Positions 23,201 to 37,831 of a DNA stretch of 64,000 nt are shown one piece after another. Numbering within the stretch: position 1 is the first letter of the stretch; each line of letters starts with the position of its first letter. Origin of the DNA: Symbiotaphrina buchneri (lineage: Eukaryota > Ascomycota > Symbiotaphrinales > Symbiotaphrinaceae); NCBI GenBank assembly GCA_001599915.1, contig BCIG01000004.1, positions 186,001-250,000 on the forward strand. The letters are read 5' to 3'. The position numbers were made by a program, and so were the translations under genes. The notes under the pieces were generated by a model that was given only the letters and a program-made list of their open reading frames with translations, was not told the DNA's origin and ran no database searches.

Positions 23201-25786
23201 TCGCACACACATTCTCCATCGAAGCCAGGAGGGCCAGTTTTCGATGGTTGCGCTATGTGGCTGAGGCTGCGGGATTATTCCCCGTTTGACCCGGACCTCG
23301 CCCAATCAGCGAAGACTGATGTCTCCTAGATTTCGTGAGGAGGAATCCAGGCAACCATTCTCTGGCCGGGACGAAAGGGGTTTCGCCTGTCTGATCCCTC
23401 GACACTGCAACACGCCGCTTGGGTCACGGGAATGCAAGTCCCCCTTGTCGTTGAAACCTGCTCAGCATGCTCTACCACACTCATTCAGGGGGGCATTGTC
23501 GTAGCAGCCTATCCCAGAGGAAGGAAAGCTTGAAGTTGACATGGCCTTTCGTTTACTGGCATGCATGCTGTCATGGGTGACATCTAACTGCAGCCAATAA
23601 CGACATGTACCGTAGGACATGGAGTTATTGACAATTAGGATTCTGCCTGCCCGCGCGAGAAGAATGCCCGGTGGAGTGCAGCACCACAAGGCAGCAAGGG
23701 CGCTCGGCCGCAGGATGCCCTGATGCAGACGGCAAGAATCACGGATCGATGATTTGTGAGCCGTTGCCGGTACCATCTGCCTCTGGGCGGTCGTGCAGTC
23801 GTCAGAAGGGAGACGCGTGATATAGGTGAGAGGGCTGAGACAGCGAGACGCATGGATGGTGTTGAGAGGCGTTTCGCCCACAACGCGCAAGACCACAACA
23901 CAAGACACGCATGCGGAAAATAGCAGTGAGTGAGCACGGGGATCGACTGTTGAGGAAACGGGTCGCCTCTTTGCTAAACTGTCCCGCAATCAGGTATCAG
24001 GTCGCTTACCTTAAGGTCCGAAGATACAGGTCATGGAACGCGGCGGTAGTTTGCTGTTACATAGCAACTTCTACCGAGTCAGCTCTCGGCCGTTCATCGC
24101 CCCTCGTACATTTCGAATATGCGATGGCACAAATGATAGCCCCAGCAGCCGTGTGAAATTATCATCATTACCATAATATCGTACTGTACCAGAGCAGACT
24201 AGCCCGCCCGAGTTTCCCATCCCATCCCGTGGGAATCGGGGCACAGCTAAACTGAAGACGGGCAAGTAGGGGCGATCAAGACTAGGTGTTTATCATGGCG
24301 TCGACGCTGGCGCTTGAGACAAAAGCTTCGGTCGTGCTCAGATGTACGTTAACAGCTAATTATATCTGTCCTAGCCAGCGCTCGATACTTTTGGGAGGCA
24401 GAGGCGAAGATCTGGCCCAGTCATCAAAGATGGCTTGGAAATGATAAAAAATGGGGCTAAAAAGGGGCGGGGGCCCGGAGGTGCGTGTGTGTCTGTGTGT
24501 CTTTCCGCGCTCAGGTTTTAAGTTGGGTCGGTTGGCCGTGTGCGGATTGGCTGGTGGGTTTGAGACGGGGCGCGCTAGCGGTGGTCCATAGTGCGGTGGC
24601 TGCATCATGGATTTTCGCGGATCGGTTTTGATTCGCGCATCTGTTTGGGTGGTGGAGTGTTTTTGATGGGCTCATGGGGCTGTTGCGAGTTGGTATGTGC
24701 CCACTGCCCAGACACCTTCCTAACCGAAAGGAGATGTGGATGCATGATTTTAGACGGGGCCAGTAAGCGTGCGTCGTCGTGTGTGGAAATGGTCAGCCAC
24801 CCCCTTGTCCTGCCCGTCTCCGTCGCCCAGTTCCAAGGGGAGAAATAATGGCCAGGTAAGCTAGGGCTAGCTAAGAAGAGTGCGAATAATAGCGCATCCT
24901 TGGAATCCTTCAGTCACTGCTGTTCGTTAGTTCCGGATAACCCTTCCTCTCCCCCTCTCCTCCCTCGCCCGTGCGCCCTGACATCCATGACTCGTTTTTC
25001 TCTTCCGCCTTGTCCTGCCGCCTGCGGCAGCCTATGCCTACCTGACTAACCTAGAACCTCACCACGGCCCTGCACCTAAATCTGGAAGAGGCAAGACACG
25101 ACGGCTGTTGGTGGGAAGAACAGGCGATCGGCGCAACACCACCTTGGAAAAGCTGGAAGACCACGGGCGGCAGCAGCATTTCGCAAGGCTAAGGCTCCAG
25201 GGTGCGTTAGCCCCAACAGCCGAACTGAGAAGGCTTGGTTGGTTGCTTTTGGTTGGGTCACCCTCTCGTTAGGGTAAAGTTGATGGTAATCTGGCCTCGT
25301 ATGCGTAGTCGTAGTCGTAGGCGTAGGCTGGGCTGTTGGTTACACGGTATCCTCCTCGTACATCATCTCCCGCCCTTTCTCCTTACCACGCTAGCGTCCT
25401 TCCACGTTCATTAAAACATTATCTGCATCCACCTTCACCTGCTGCTTGCTTCCCCTTCACCTATGCCATACAACATTTAATATTCACTCCTTTGAATCCT
25501 CAGCTCCTTTCCCTGCTCGCTCGACCATTACCAACATTCTACCTACGACCTCCGCTCTATCTCCCCTACGACCCGCCCGTCTTGCCTCTTCACCTTGCGA
25601 CTCGCCTCAGCCTGGACCTTTGGAGCGACCTTGATACGACCCGTATAGGATTGAGCCACTGGAATTTTTCTTTACCCTCGACCGAGGTCTTTCTACCGCG
25701 CTTTGGTTCCTGTTTCCCCATCCTGGAGGACTCTTCTGCTTAGACCGGACCGCGGACCTGGAGGTGTTTTTCTTTTTGGTCAAGAA
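20270..25786. other. Long gene-poor region upstream of the protein kinase
   Basis: About 5.5 kb with no supported protein gene; the largest frame, 175 codons at 23462-23989 (-), has no family signal. Present are scattered GTAC-containing motifs (for example AAGGTAC at 21044), a GT-rich run near 24481-24502, hexamer-like CGTAGT repeats at 25298-25330 and a strongly CT-rich stretch from about 24940 to 25020 and 25330 to 25700. The last probably belongs to the kinase 5' leader. The region may hold a long promoter, upstream exons or a non-coding transcript; none can be proved from sequence alone. Confidence 0.5.
25298..25330. repeat. Short CGTAGT-type tandem repeat
   Basis: Imperfect tandem of GTAGTC/GTAGGC units (TGCGTAGTCGTAGTCGTAGG...), about five units, just before the CT-rich leader of the kinase gene. 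Confidence 0.6.
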
Positions 25787-27176
25787 ATGCTTCCCACACC
25801 ACCTCATACTCCCCCTCAGGTTATGCCATGTGCGCCCGAGGAGCGGCTGGGGAAGATCCTTGCCAACCGGCTCCAACTGACGGGTATCCTGGGGGTGGGA
25901 GCTTACGGCGTGGTCTACACCGCCGTCGACATCCACCCCGATGTTAGGTACGCAGTCAAGGCGTTGAACAAGCTGGGGTTGGACCCGCGGCAGCGGAAAT
26001 TCCAACAACGCGAGATCCAGCTCCATCACCAGGCCAGCCATCACCCCAACGTGGTTTCTTTGGTAAAGATCATGGACTCTGTTGATTGCACTTTCGTTGT
26101 CCTCGAGTTCTGTCCGGAAGGTGATCTATTTACCAATATCACGGAGCGAGGTCAATATGTCGGCAATGACTTCTTGGCCAAAAGGGCGTTCCTCCAAATC
26201 CTGGATGCCGTGGAGTTTTGCCATTCCCTGGGGATCTACCACCGGGATTTGAAGCCTGAAAACATCCTGGTCACGGACAACGGAATGACTGTCAAGCTTG
26301 CAGATTTTGGACTTGCCACGACCGAGTATATCACCAACGACTTTGGCTGCGGGTCGACGTTCTACATGTCCCCAGGTAAGTTCCTCGGGACGCTCCTTGA
26401 TCCATCTTCCAGATTCTAACAGTCAAACAGAGTGCCAGCAGGCTGCACCTCGAGTTCATTCCTGCTATGCCTCCGCACCGAATGACATCTGGTCCTTGGG
26501 TGTCATCCTGGTCAATCTAACATGTGGGCGCAACCCCTGGAAACGGGCCTCAACCGAGGATTCGACATTCCGGGCGTACCTCAAGGATTCGAACTTCTTG
26601 AAGACGATCCTTCCCTTGTCGCCGGAGCTCAATGCTATCCTGCGTCGCATATTTGAGTGTGATCCTCTCAAGAGAATCACCATCCCTGAGCTTCGGGAGT
26701 TGATCATTTGCTGTCCGGCCTTTACGGTCAACCAAAACACCTTGCCGCGTACTCCTCCTTGCGCGGCTGTGGACTATACTGGATATCCTGTGCCCGAGGA
26801 TTATCTGGACGACCAAAAGTACGGACAGCCAAATGGACAGCTTCCTCTCACCCCTCCTCACACACCTCACGAAGGCCCTCTGCTTTGCGAACCTGGTCGC
26901 TCGCCGTACTCTTCTGTGTCATCAGGGTCTTCGGACTCGGATGGAGGATCCGTCTTCTCTGATAGCTCGTCGGCATCCTCGGCTTCTTCATCTTCTTCAA
27001 CCTCCTCTTATTTTGACACCGCTGCTATGAGAGCGCTCGACCTTCCTCAGGTTGCTGTGCACAGGGATCCACAGCCATTCCCGTCCTACTTCTGCGGGAA
27101 TCTTGTTCCTGCAATGAACTTGGATGCAGCATCTCTGGCCGGACAACCAGTGCCATGTGGAGTACGGGTGTTCTGA
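25787..27176 (+). CDS. Ser/Thr protein kinase, Ran1/Sks1/Vhs1 type (two exons)
   Basis: Exons 25787-26375 and 26431-27176 (55-base intron, phase 1) give 444 residues. The kinase domain spans about residues 20-310: Gly loop GVGAYGVVY, Lys in YAVKALNK, HRDLKPENILV, DFGLATTEY, and GCGSTFYMSPECQ with the intron inside the APE-like segment. The PECQ activation-segment ending and the domain type fit the S. pombe Ran1(Pat1)/yeast Sks1-Vhs1 family, which links nutrient signals to growth or development. The tail is Ser-rich. The motif TPPHTP occurs twice, at the N-terminus and after the kinase domain, suggesting proline-directed phosphorylation. The start is the ATG before LPTPPHTPP; a 28-codon upstream extension is not conserved-looking. 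Unusually long non-coding flanks surround the gene. Confidence 0.9.
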
Positions 27177-30100
27177 TTACGAAAGTGCTTTGGATTATCT
27201 ATACGAAACGGACAGGATCCTACGCGATGTCCGGCATGACGAAAATACGATGTTCTGGTGTTCCATCTTCCTGGACTCATTCACCTTCTTTTGGTCTTTT
27301 CAGCGTTTAGCGATGGTTCTCGTGTTCTTGCATCATGGAGCTTATGGGTGTTGCCTGGAGCCAACCGCCTAAAGTCCGTCTTCATACGCCCAGGACCGTG
27401 GGTTACCAATAATTTATCATGAGCTATGTGGTTCGGGGTCGGGCTATCTGCCGAGAAAATAGATCTGCGGTTTTTGTTTGCGGCTTACCTTTCTTGTCTA
27501 TACTTATTTGTTGTGCGGTTGATTATCTGTTTTACGTGGCGCCGAGAAAATGCTGGGAGGTTTACTGAAGAAAACACCGTTGGATTCCAGGCTTGGATTT
27601 TCCTGGATTTCGGTGAGCGTGGATTTTGTGGTGCATTTTCATGGAGTTCTGTCTGGCCGCAAGCGGGTGCTGGCCTTGTTGGGGATTTTGCTTCCTGGTT
27701 GAGGTAGCCTTACGATTGGGATATCATCTTTTGACGTACATGTATCTAATCCATGGTGGTCACACGGTGCTCTCCTGAGCATCTTCAAAAAAACAATAAC
27801 AATGGTACGGACGAGATCCGCCATGGATCTCGTGCACAAGCATCTATGCTACTCATCAACCTTTTTCCAATTCGCGGTGCATGTGCTGTGTGATCTCCTC
27901 GCTGGGTTTGGCACTTCTCCTGTTGCATTCGGGTTGCCTGAACCGTAGCAAACACGGCTCAATAGGAGGCATGCATGCATGCACGCCTCGTCGCCTTGCT
28001 CCCCCATGCCAGATCTCACGTCAAGGGTACTGACATGATCTCTCTCTTTTCCTCTCTTGCTTCAATAGGTAAGACAATCAACACGTTACGAGCCGCTCAC
28101 ACATGCTTTTCTTTCTTTTACCGGCTCTGCATGCGACCGTCATGGATCGCTCCCCCATCATCCACCGCATCTCGTGTCCGATGGCATGCGATTGCAGGGA
28201 GTCCCGAGGGATCGGCCATCACGTCACCGAACGTCGTCCGCTGGGCTAAAAGCGGGCCAAGTTGACGGCATCTGACGCGAGGGGTAGCATTGATGGGCAC
28301 CTAGGGGTTGGGGTTGGGTTGCATGCTCGCTGCTGGGTGCTGCTATGTACTTCGTACATCTTTTCGTTCCTTTCTTACTATGTATTGCCTCTGCATTTGT
28401 TTGTGTGCGTGGAAAGGCATCCCGTCCTCCTAGCCCAGTAACATGTATCCCCTTGGCACCTCTCCCCAGTTAAGCGTCCATCTGGCATCCCTACCAACAT
28501 GGCCGACCCCACCGTGTCCCACACACACCTACACACCACCATGATGGATGCCTTGCTCCAAGTCTCCAACGGCTGAGAAAGACGGGACGAGAAAGCACGC
28601 AAGGCTTTCTCCTCGCGAGGGGAGAATCTCGTGTCTTTTCTCGCATGCATGCGGACCATGGCGCCCTGATGGTGGGAATCGTGGCTGGTGTGGCTGGCTG
28701 CATCTTGGGTTTCTTTTCCTGCTGGAACTCTCTCTACTCTGAACTTTCAGAGGGAAATCTTCTACTATGGAGGGGAGCACGGTACCAGATCAAGGCCGTG
28801 GGCTTTTGTTTCCTACCACTCGCTTGCCTCGCGTTGCTACTATGACCAGATTTGGAGATCTGTTTGGATGCTGACCTTACTGCCTCTTTGACTTTGTCGC
28901 CAGATGAGATTCCAGTAAGGATCCAAGTCATGGTTCCATTCACCTTCCCAGAAGCTGTAGCCAACAGCACCCCATGTCATCATGGAGACGGAGCGTGGGC
29001 GACGCCGTTGGAGTAGAGGTCATTTGTCCGAGAAAAGGGGGTCCGCCTTACAGTGCCGTGATACTACTCCAACATTTCTTTCCCTGCCTTACCTTGTGCT
29101 GCCTACCAAGGCAATAAAGCTATCAGATAGTATGGCTGTGGCTGGTCACTGCGGATCTGAGGGGTAATCCCAGCAGACCCGTCTCTGCTGCAGGCATCGG
29201 TGTCATACCGGCCACGCCTTCAAGCCAACCACCTTTACTTTTCTGCTCTGACAGCTGTGGGTGTGCGAACATGGGATCATACTTTCCTCACTTCTCCTCT
29301 TACTTTGCCATCCCGTTGCTCCGGCTAGGAATCACAGGTCAGGTCCGGTAGGTACGGAGTAAAGATAGGAAGTGGAAGTTCCGTTCGGACAGGTGGTCGG
29401 TTGGTCGCCCGTAGCGGCGTCGCCGGTCCAACGGGCGGGCGGCCACTGGATCTGTCTCTTGAGAGAGAGAGACACCAATGCAAGCAGCCTGCAGTAGGGC
29501 GTCGCGCAGTGTGACACCGCGCGAGGACCACCGAGGAAACAGGGGGGGTTGGACCGTAGGAGGAGGGAGGCAATCCAAATGATGATGCTTAGCTGCATTT
29601 TCAGCTTGCAGGACGCACACCTCAACCGGGATTTGTGAGCAAAGGGGATGGGATGGAAGGGGCCATTGTCCGAGAGGTGACAGAACAGACCGCTGTGACT
29701 GTGCAACGATCGGAAAACGTTGGTTGCCTGTGCCACACAGAAACTCTGTTGCTCTCTCACTGTACTGTAATTGTGCTGTACGCCTATAGTACCTCCTATC
29801 TTCCCCACCCACCCACAACTCGGCCCTGCGAAGCAAGGGGTGCACCATCCAACCCACCAGCCCGCAAAAAGCAGGAGCGATACGATAAAGCCAAAGCTAA
29901 AGCAAGCAAAAGCCATGCGCAACCGTAAAAAAGCACGTTGCCGCTCCGGAAAGCTCTGGAATCTCGATCGACGGGAACAGTAGACTACCAACTTAGCCCA
30001 CGCCTCTCTCTCATCGGACGGTGGGCCCAACACCTGGTTCCCCCCTTTTGAGTCCTTCCCTCCAAGTTTTGCGTTTCGTGGCGTCGACTTAGGCGCCTCG

Positions 30101-30454
30101 GAAAAGTCAGGCCGGTGCGATTCGCTGAGGAGGTGAGGGTAGCTAAGTTAAGACTGCACGCCAACATCTCTTGGCCGAAACCACGATACGGAAGAGGCTC
30201 CGTACTCGCTTCTACTTTTCGAAAGGGCTATAGACACTGGACGGACATGGTTGAATTGGTTTGCTCCTTCTACGTAAGCTCGGCACTCCTGGCCATGCTC
30301 TATATCTAGGATATGAATGCTGCTACGAAGGTATAATGTTCGATGAAAAGCCGAGGGACATCCAGCAATCCTTGACTCTAATTGCCGGGCGGTCCGGTAG
30401 CCCACTCTGCCGCACACCAGCGTCGACGCCGCCTGTGCCTCATTCCGACTCCAA
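27177..30454. other. Gene-poor region downstream of the kinase
   Basis: About 3.3 kb between the stops of the convergent kinase and PRP4 genes. Frames of 233 and 172 codons on the minus strand at 29332-30033 overlap each other in different frames and look like chance. GCATGCATGCATGC sits at about 27968-27981 and TACGGAGTA at 29353-29361. Both genes' 3' UTRs must lie here, but 3 kb is far more than they need. Confidence 0.45.
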
Positions 30455-33173
<2,719 letters not shown>

Positions 33174-33438
33174 CGTGGAGTTCACGATGATGCCTTGATC
33201 TTGGATTTGAGGTTATTCTGTTAGCCCAATGTTCAATGAAATGACAGAAGGCTTGATGAGAAGCCCGACCGGGATTAATGCACACACGCCTGTCCTATCC
33301 TCCGTCGTCAGGCTTGTACCATGCCGCAAATTCAGCTACTCCTGCACATCACACTGGGGGAGCTCAAATGTTGTCGGCATGGATGGAGTGGGAAAGACCA
33401 AGATGAGGTTTCCACGATGCGGTTACATAAGCGATCCC
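33174..33438. promoter_or_regulatory. PRP4 proximal promoter remnant
   Basis: 265 bases between the PRP4 start and the transposon. Base composition is ordinary, unlike the AT-rich element next to it. Confidence 0.5.
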
Positions 33439-33440
33439 TA

Positions 33441-33531
33441 ACCGTGCCAAGGTCCTGCGGACCACCAAAGTTGCAAATCGCTTTGCAACGGTGGCACGCA
33501 CCTACCGGTGCGTGCCTGCCACCCCAACGAT
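33441..33531 (+). repeat. Left terminal inverted repeat of the transposon
   Basis: 91 bases beginning ACCGTGCCAAGG and ending CCCCAACGAT, matching the reverse complement of 35341-35431 at 89 of 91 positions. Weaker similarity continues inward for about 35 more bases. It contains an internal hairpin, GGCACGCAC...GTGCGTGCC, at 33493-33516 or so. Confidence 0.95.
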
Positions 33532-33595
33532 AATTACATACGCAACGATAAAAATGAAGCTATTCCCATATATATCAACTATCTCCTACCCCTAC

Positions 33596-35275
33596 CTATC
33601 GTTTCTTTACCCGATAAGGTGGGATTCGTTTTTGCTTCTGTCTTAGCTCTTTGTGTATCGATTTCCAAAGCTTTTTGCATAGATCTAGGGCCTCTTTTTC
33701 CTTCTGTTCTATCTGATTGCAGACCTTGATTGCACTATCCAACTCTTTATCCTGTTTCATTTTATAGGCATCCTTTGCTGATAAAACCCTCCCTATCTAC
33801 AGAACCCTTCTAAGGATGTTGTATTTCTTTATTTGTATATTATAGACCAATTGCGATCGATTTAGTTCATATTCAACGGTTACAAGGTTGATTATAATCA
33901 GATCAGCTCCTTTATGATAGATCAGATAGTTATTAAAGAAATTATTAGATAACGATTATAGAACTATATTATAAAGCTGTACAAACTCTTAATCAAGCTG
34001 ATTTCTAAATCTGGTCAAGGAACATACCGTATAGGGTGTTATAAACATTATTGTATAGAAAGAAGAGCTCTTTGATTCTAATGTCTTTGGCTGATCAAGT
34101 TGATCAAGCTGATTAAGCTTGTTAAGTACCTTCTGCAGGTTATACAGGATAAAACCTGTTTTCTAGAATACAGATATTATTATAAAAGGCTTGAAAGTTT
34201 TCATTTTGATAAAATCTAAAGCTGTTAAAAATTTGATTTTATTGAAGTTTATACAACTTATACAGGTTACAGCTTTAATTACTTTCTTATACCAATGTTT
34301 AAAAGGTTAAAAGATTATAACATCAAAAGATTAAAGTAAGTAGGTTAAATAGGATAGAAAACAAAAAGAAATAATTATATATTGATTATAGAAGTTAATA
34401 AATTTATATATATAATAGAATCTATAATTATCTAAAAGAAAAAGCTGAAATAAACCTTGTTAATATTATCGATTAAACCTTTTAAAATGTTAAATTTAAT
34501 TATATGTTAGTTTATTGTTTAAAAAGCCTGTTTTAGATGTTATAAAAAGATAATTATCTAAGAGCTTATCTATATAAAAGGTTAAATATAGATTAATATC
34601 AAAAAGGATTATTATAGGTAAAATAACCTAATCTTTACTACTGATAGCTTCTATTATAGAAACCAAATTTATACAAGTTATATTTTTTAAAAAAAGCTTT
34701 TTATTTATATCCTAGGTAATAATCTATTTATCAGCTTTTATCCTTACCTGAAAGTCTGTTCTATCAAAATTCTAGATGTTTATAAAATAGATAATATGTT
34801 TTTTATAGATATCATGATATAATTAAAAGAAGTTTCAAAACTGTTCTAGGTCTACAACTTGTTTTTATTCCTGTTTAATCATATATAATTGTTTTATATG
34901 AAAATCAGGATAATGTTTTAAAAATTAACTAATCCAATGTTTTTTAACAGGTTAAGAAAAGGGTTTGTTTTCAGGTATTGCATGTTGCAATATAATGTTT
35001 ACAACTGTACAGATTATTTATTCATCAGGAAAAGCTCCTATTTTGTTAAGCTGATCAATATAATTATATAATGATTGTTCTTAGACTGTAGAAAGTCAGG
35101 TGTTAAAAGGTTTTATCACTGATTTTGATTTGCAACCTTTATAACTTGCTAGAAGCCGTTGATAAAGGATGCTGTTTTCCTGTGCTAGCTTGGAGATATT
35201 CGGTTTATCATCGGTAGCTATATCAGCTAGCACCTTCTGAATCAGCTCCTCTATATCGTGATAGGTTTCGGCCAT
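33596..35275 (-). pseudogene. Transposase remnant of the Fot1/pogo-type element
   Basis: On the minus strand an ATG at 35275 opens MAETYHDIEELIQKVLAD, followed by a helix-turn-helix-like stretch with NISKLAQENSILYQRLLASY. After several in-frame stops comes a second DNA-binding-like stretch with KHWISQFF. The far end is a Lys/Glu-rich coiled tail ending at a stop at 33596-33598. ATG to final stop is exactly 1680 bases, a multiple of three and close to the normal 530-560-codon length of Fot1 transposases. Decay therefore seems to be by base changes rather than net insertions or deletions. The catalytic DDE/D region is too degraded to read. Confidence 0.75.
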
Positions 35276-35340
35276 TTTCGTTGCTGATAGGTAGGTAGGA
35301 AGGTGTGAATAGCTTCAAAATTATCGTTGGACGTGTAGTT

Positions 35341-35431
35341 ATCGTTGGGGTGGCAGGCACGCACCGGTAGGTGCGTGCCACTGTTGCGAAGCGATTTGCA
35401 ACTTTGGTGGTCCGCAGGACCTTGGCACGGT
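35341..35431 (-). repeat. Right terminal inverted repeat of the transposon
   Basis: Reverse complement of the left repeat. The two differences (T/C and G/A) are the transition type produced by C-to-T mutation. Confidence 0.95.
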
Positions 35432-35433
35432 TA

Positions 35434-35584
35434 GACCTTGCGAGCTGGGGTCTCCTCACCGCCCGACCGCCCGCAGAGCCGCTTACTAGTGAAATTCTTC
35501 CTAAGGTAGGTATTTCCGTCCTCCACTCGTCGCGATAATTTATCGATAACAGCCAAGACTACGATCTACCTAAGAAATACAACC
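35434..35584. promoter_or_regulatory. TMA7 proximal promoter
   Basis: 151 bases between the transposon end and the TMA7 ATG. Together with 33174-33438 this would have been a divergent promoter of about 416 bases before insertion. Confidence 0.5.
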
Positions 35585-35905
<321 letters not shown>

Positions 35906-36301
35906 GCTGGCGATAGGACTGCCGCCCGCTGATTGCGAACGCGTATGACTCTTATGTCGTGGGTAGATTGTCTAGAGGATGCTTTCGAGCAGGCCGGGAG
36001 TTGACTGGACATGTGGCACATGAGACAGGTGGAACTTCATGCTGATGGCTACCACTCCACCGTATTCCAACGGCATTGTCATGAACCGAGACGCGCGATG
36101 ATCCGATCGGTTATGAATAACGAAGACCAATATCGCACCACCATGCGCTATGCTACTGTACAAAGTTCCATCGGCCCAACCCCTGCCAAGTGAATAAGCC
36201 GTATCCTGTTATTTTGATACCAAGCAGACGTTTAATCAGCAAGACTGAGTATATCCCTATCCCGTGACCCTCCTGACCCAAAGGGCTGAAGGCTCAGTGT
36301 A
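35906..36301. other. Convergent 3' intergenic region
   Basis: 396 bases between the stops of TMA7 and the coiled-coil orphan. No element seen. Confidence 0.35.
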
Positions 36302-37831
36302 CTATGTCCTCTTCTTCCAAGCTCTGTGTAGATTCAGACCCACCTCGTGCTCCTGTTGCATGATTCCGGCCAGCTCATTCTCCAACTCTTGCACCCTGAC
36401 CCTTGTCTGCTCCCTTGAGAGGGTAACTGTCCTGTTTTGATCGGACGTGACTACTTGTGTAAGCTCCTTTAGAAGTTGTTGGACACTGTGACGTCGGGAA
36501 CGAAGCCTTTCGAGGCGCTCCTCCAACTGGCCTATCCGATCCAACGGCTGCACTTCCAGAGGAGCCTGCGGTAAGGATTTGGATTGGTCTAGAGGGGCCC
36601 CTGCTGTTGAAGCCGATACAGAGCGATAGGAAGAAAATTGTCCCCCATTTGTTGCCTGAAGCCTCGATCTTGTAGCACCCGGTGTACTGCCCTGGTATTC
36701 ACTAATGGTTTTGGCAGAGCCACCCTTTTCCACACCCGTCACCGAATCAACATTGCGTGAAGTATGCCCGCCTCCTAACAATGGGCTTCTAGACATTGTG
36801 AGACTAAGAAGGCCAGTCCCGTCGTCGTTGGAATGACCGAGCCCTACTGTCCTGCCAATCGAGGTCGCTGAGCGTGGAGTATCAAAGTTTTCTGCGCTTG
36901 TGCTGCCTGTTGGTTTTGCCCTTAAGATCGGCTTTCTCGATATCCGGGAGCTTTGATCACTGCGGTCTACAAGCGTTCCAATCGATGATGAAGATGAAGT
37001 ATGCCATGTACCAGCCAGGGTTGCAGAACGAGTTGTAACACTTTTTTCAGTGACATTCATCAGCCCCCGATCTTGCGCAAATCCAGGCCCGTCTTGGCCC
37101 ACACCAACGCCGACTTTACGATGTCCGGAAGTTTTGTTGCTTTGCGCAGTTGGAACGTGATAGCCGTACCTATGAGGACCGCCGCTCATGCCAATATCGA
37201 CCCAGTCTCCGGGTACACCAGACAGACTGGGCTGTCCCCCGGAACTGTCTGCTTCGTTCAGATATTCTCTTATGCTCTGCAGCTGTGGTATGTCGCTTTT
37301 ATGGGATTCTATCCACCTCTCAGACTGTCCGTTGTACTCAGGTGAGCTCTCTAAACCTGAGACATCAGAGGCATCCGACCAGCTACCACTCGTCGATGTT
37401 GAATTGAGAGGGGAGACTGCAGATTCGAGTGCCATATCTTTCCCTGGAGGTTGGCCATCCCAACCATAATATGGAAGTTTAGGTGTAGCCTGTGAGTAGA
37501 TTGATGATACTGTGGGAACCTCAGAAGTAGGTCTTGCATCGGAGGCATCTCCGTCCTCTATGATTTTGCTGCAAGCTCTTGAGCATGACTGCATATAAGC
37601 GGCCGAGATACGGACTTACAAGGCTGGCGACATCAGCTGAGGCATAGCTTTCCTTTGCTTGCGTCGCCAAGAAGCGGACGTGGTGCTGTAACCATTCCCA
37701 TTTTCGAAGCTACCTTTCTGCACGTCGGACATCTCTTGAAGGATCTGCTCGTCCAAGGTGGTCTCAAGCAACGCAGGCCCACTGATGAGGGGCTCTTTCG
37801 GCCGGTTGTGTCGTGGTAGTTTCTTCCACAT
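36302..37831 (-). CDS. Unknown protein with disordered middle and C-terminal coiled coil (two exons)
   Basis: Exons 37831-37620 and 37568-36302 give 492 residues; an alternative acceptor nine bases upstream (second exon from 37577) gives 495, both in frame. The N-terminus MWKKLPRHNRPKEPLISGP and the motif LDEQILQEMSDVQKGSF look conserved, then about 300 residues of Ser/Thr/Gly-rich disordered sequence follow. The last 80 residues form a heptad-type coiled coil (IGQLEERLERLRSRRHSV, RVRVQELENELAGIMQQE). I do not recognise the family. The open frame extends to a TTG at 37843, but ATG at 37831 is the likely start. Confidence 0.68.

Larger units (their letters stand above)
33441..35431 (-). mobile_element. 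Decayed Fot1/pogo-type DNA transposon (Tc1/mariner superfamily)
   Basis: A 1991-base element starts ACCGTGCC and ends GGCACGGT, flanked on both sides by TA (33439-33440 and 35432-35433), the target duplication of Tc1/mariner elements. Its ends are 91-base inverted repeats with only two mismatches, both transitions. The interior is extremely AT-rich and full of stop codons, as expected after repeat-induced point mutation, while the ends kept normal GC. Read on the minus strand, the interior still shows a degraded Fot1/pogo-like transposase. Size, ends and target site fit Fot1-like elements (about 1.9 kb). It is non-autonomous as it stands. Confidence 0.9.

Noticed and set aside
23462-23989. 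175-codon minus-strand frame in the long intergenic region
   Set aside because: Cys/Ser/Arg-rich translation with no domain. Consistent with chance in a 5.5 kb non-coding stretch.
25336-25743. 135-codon frame upstream of the kinase
   Set aside because: Its Pro/Leu/Ser-rich translation is what a CT-rich leader gives in any frame.
27968-27981. GCATGCATGCATGC as a possible functional site
   Set aside because: A simple alternating repeat can arise by chance or slippage. No nearby context supports a function.
29332-30033. 233-codon minus-strand frame overlapped by a 172-codon frame
   Set aside because: The two overlap in different frames, show no family motif, and lie in low-complexity intergenic DNA. 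Neither has convincing codon use.
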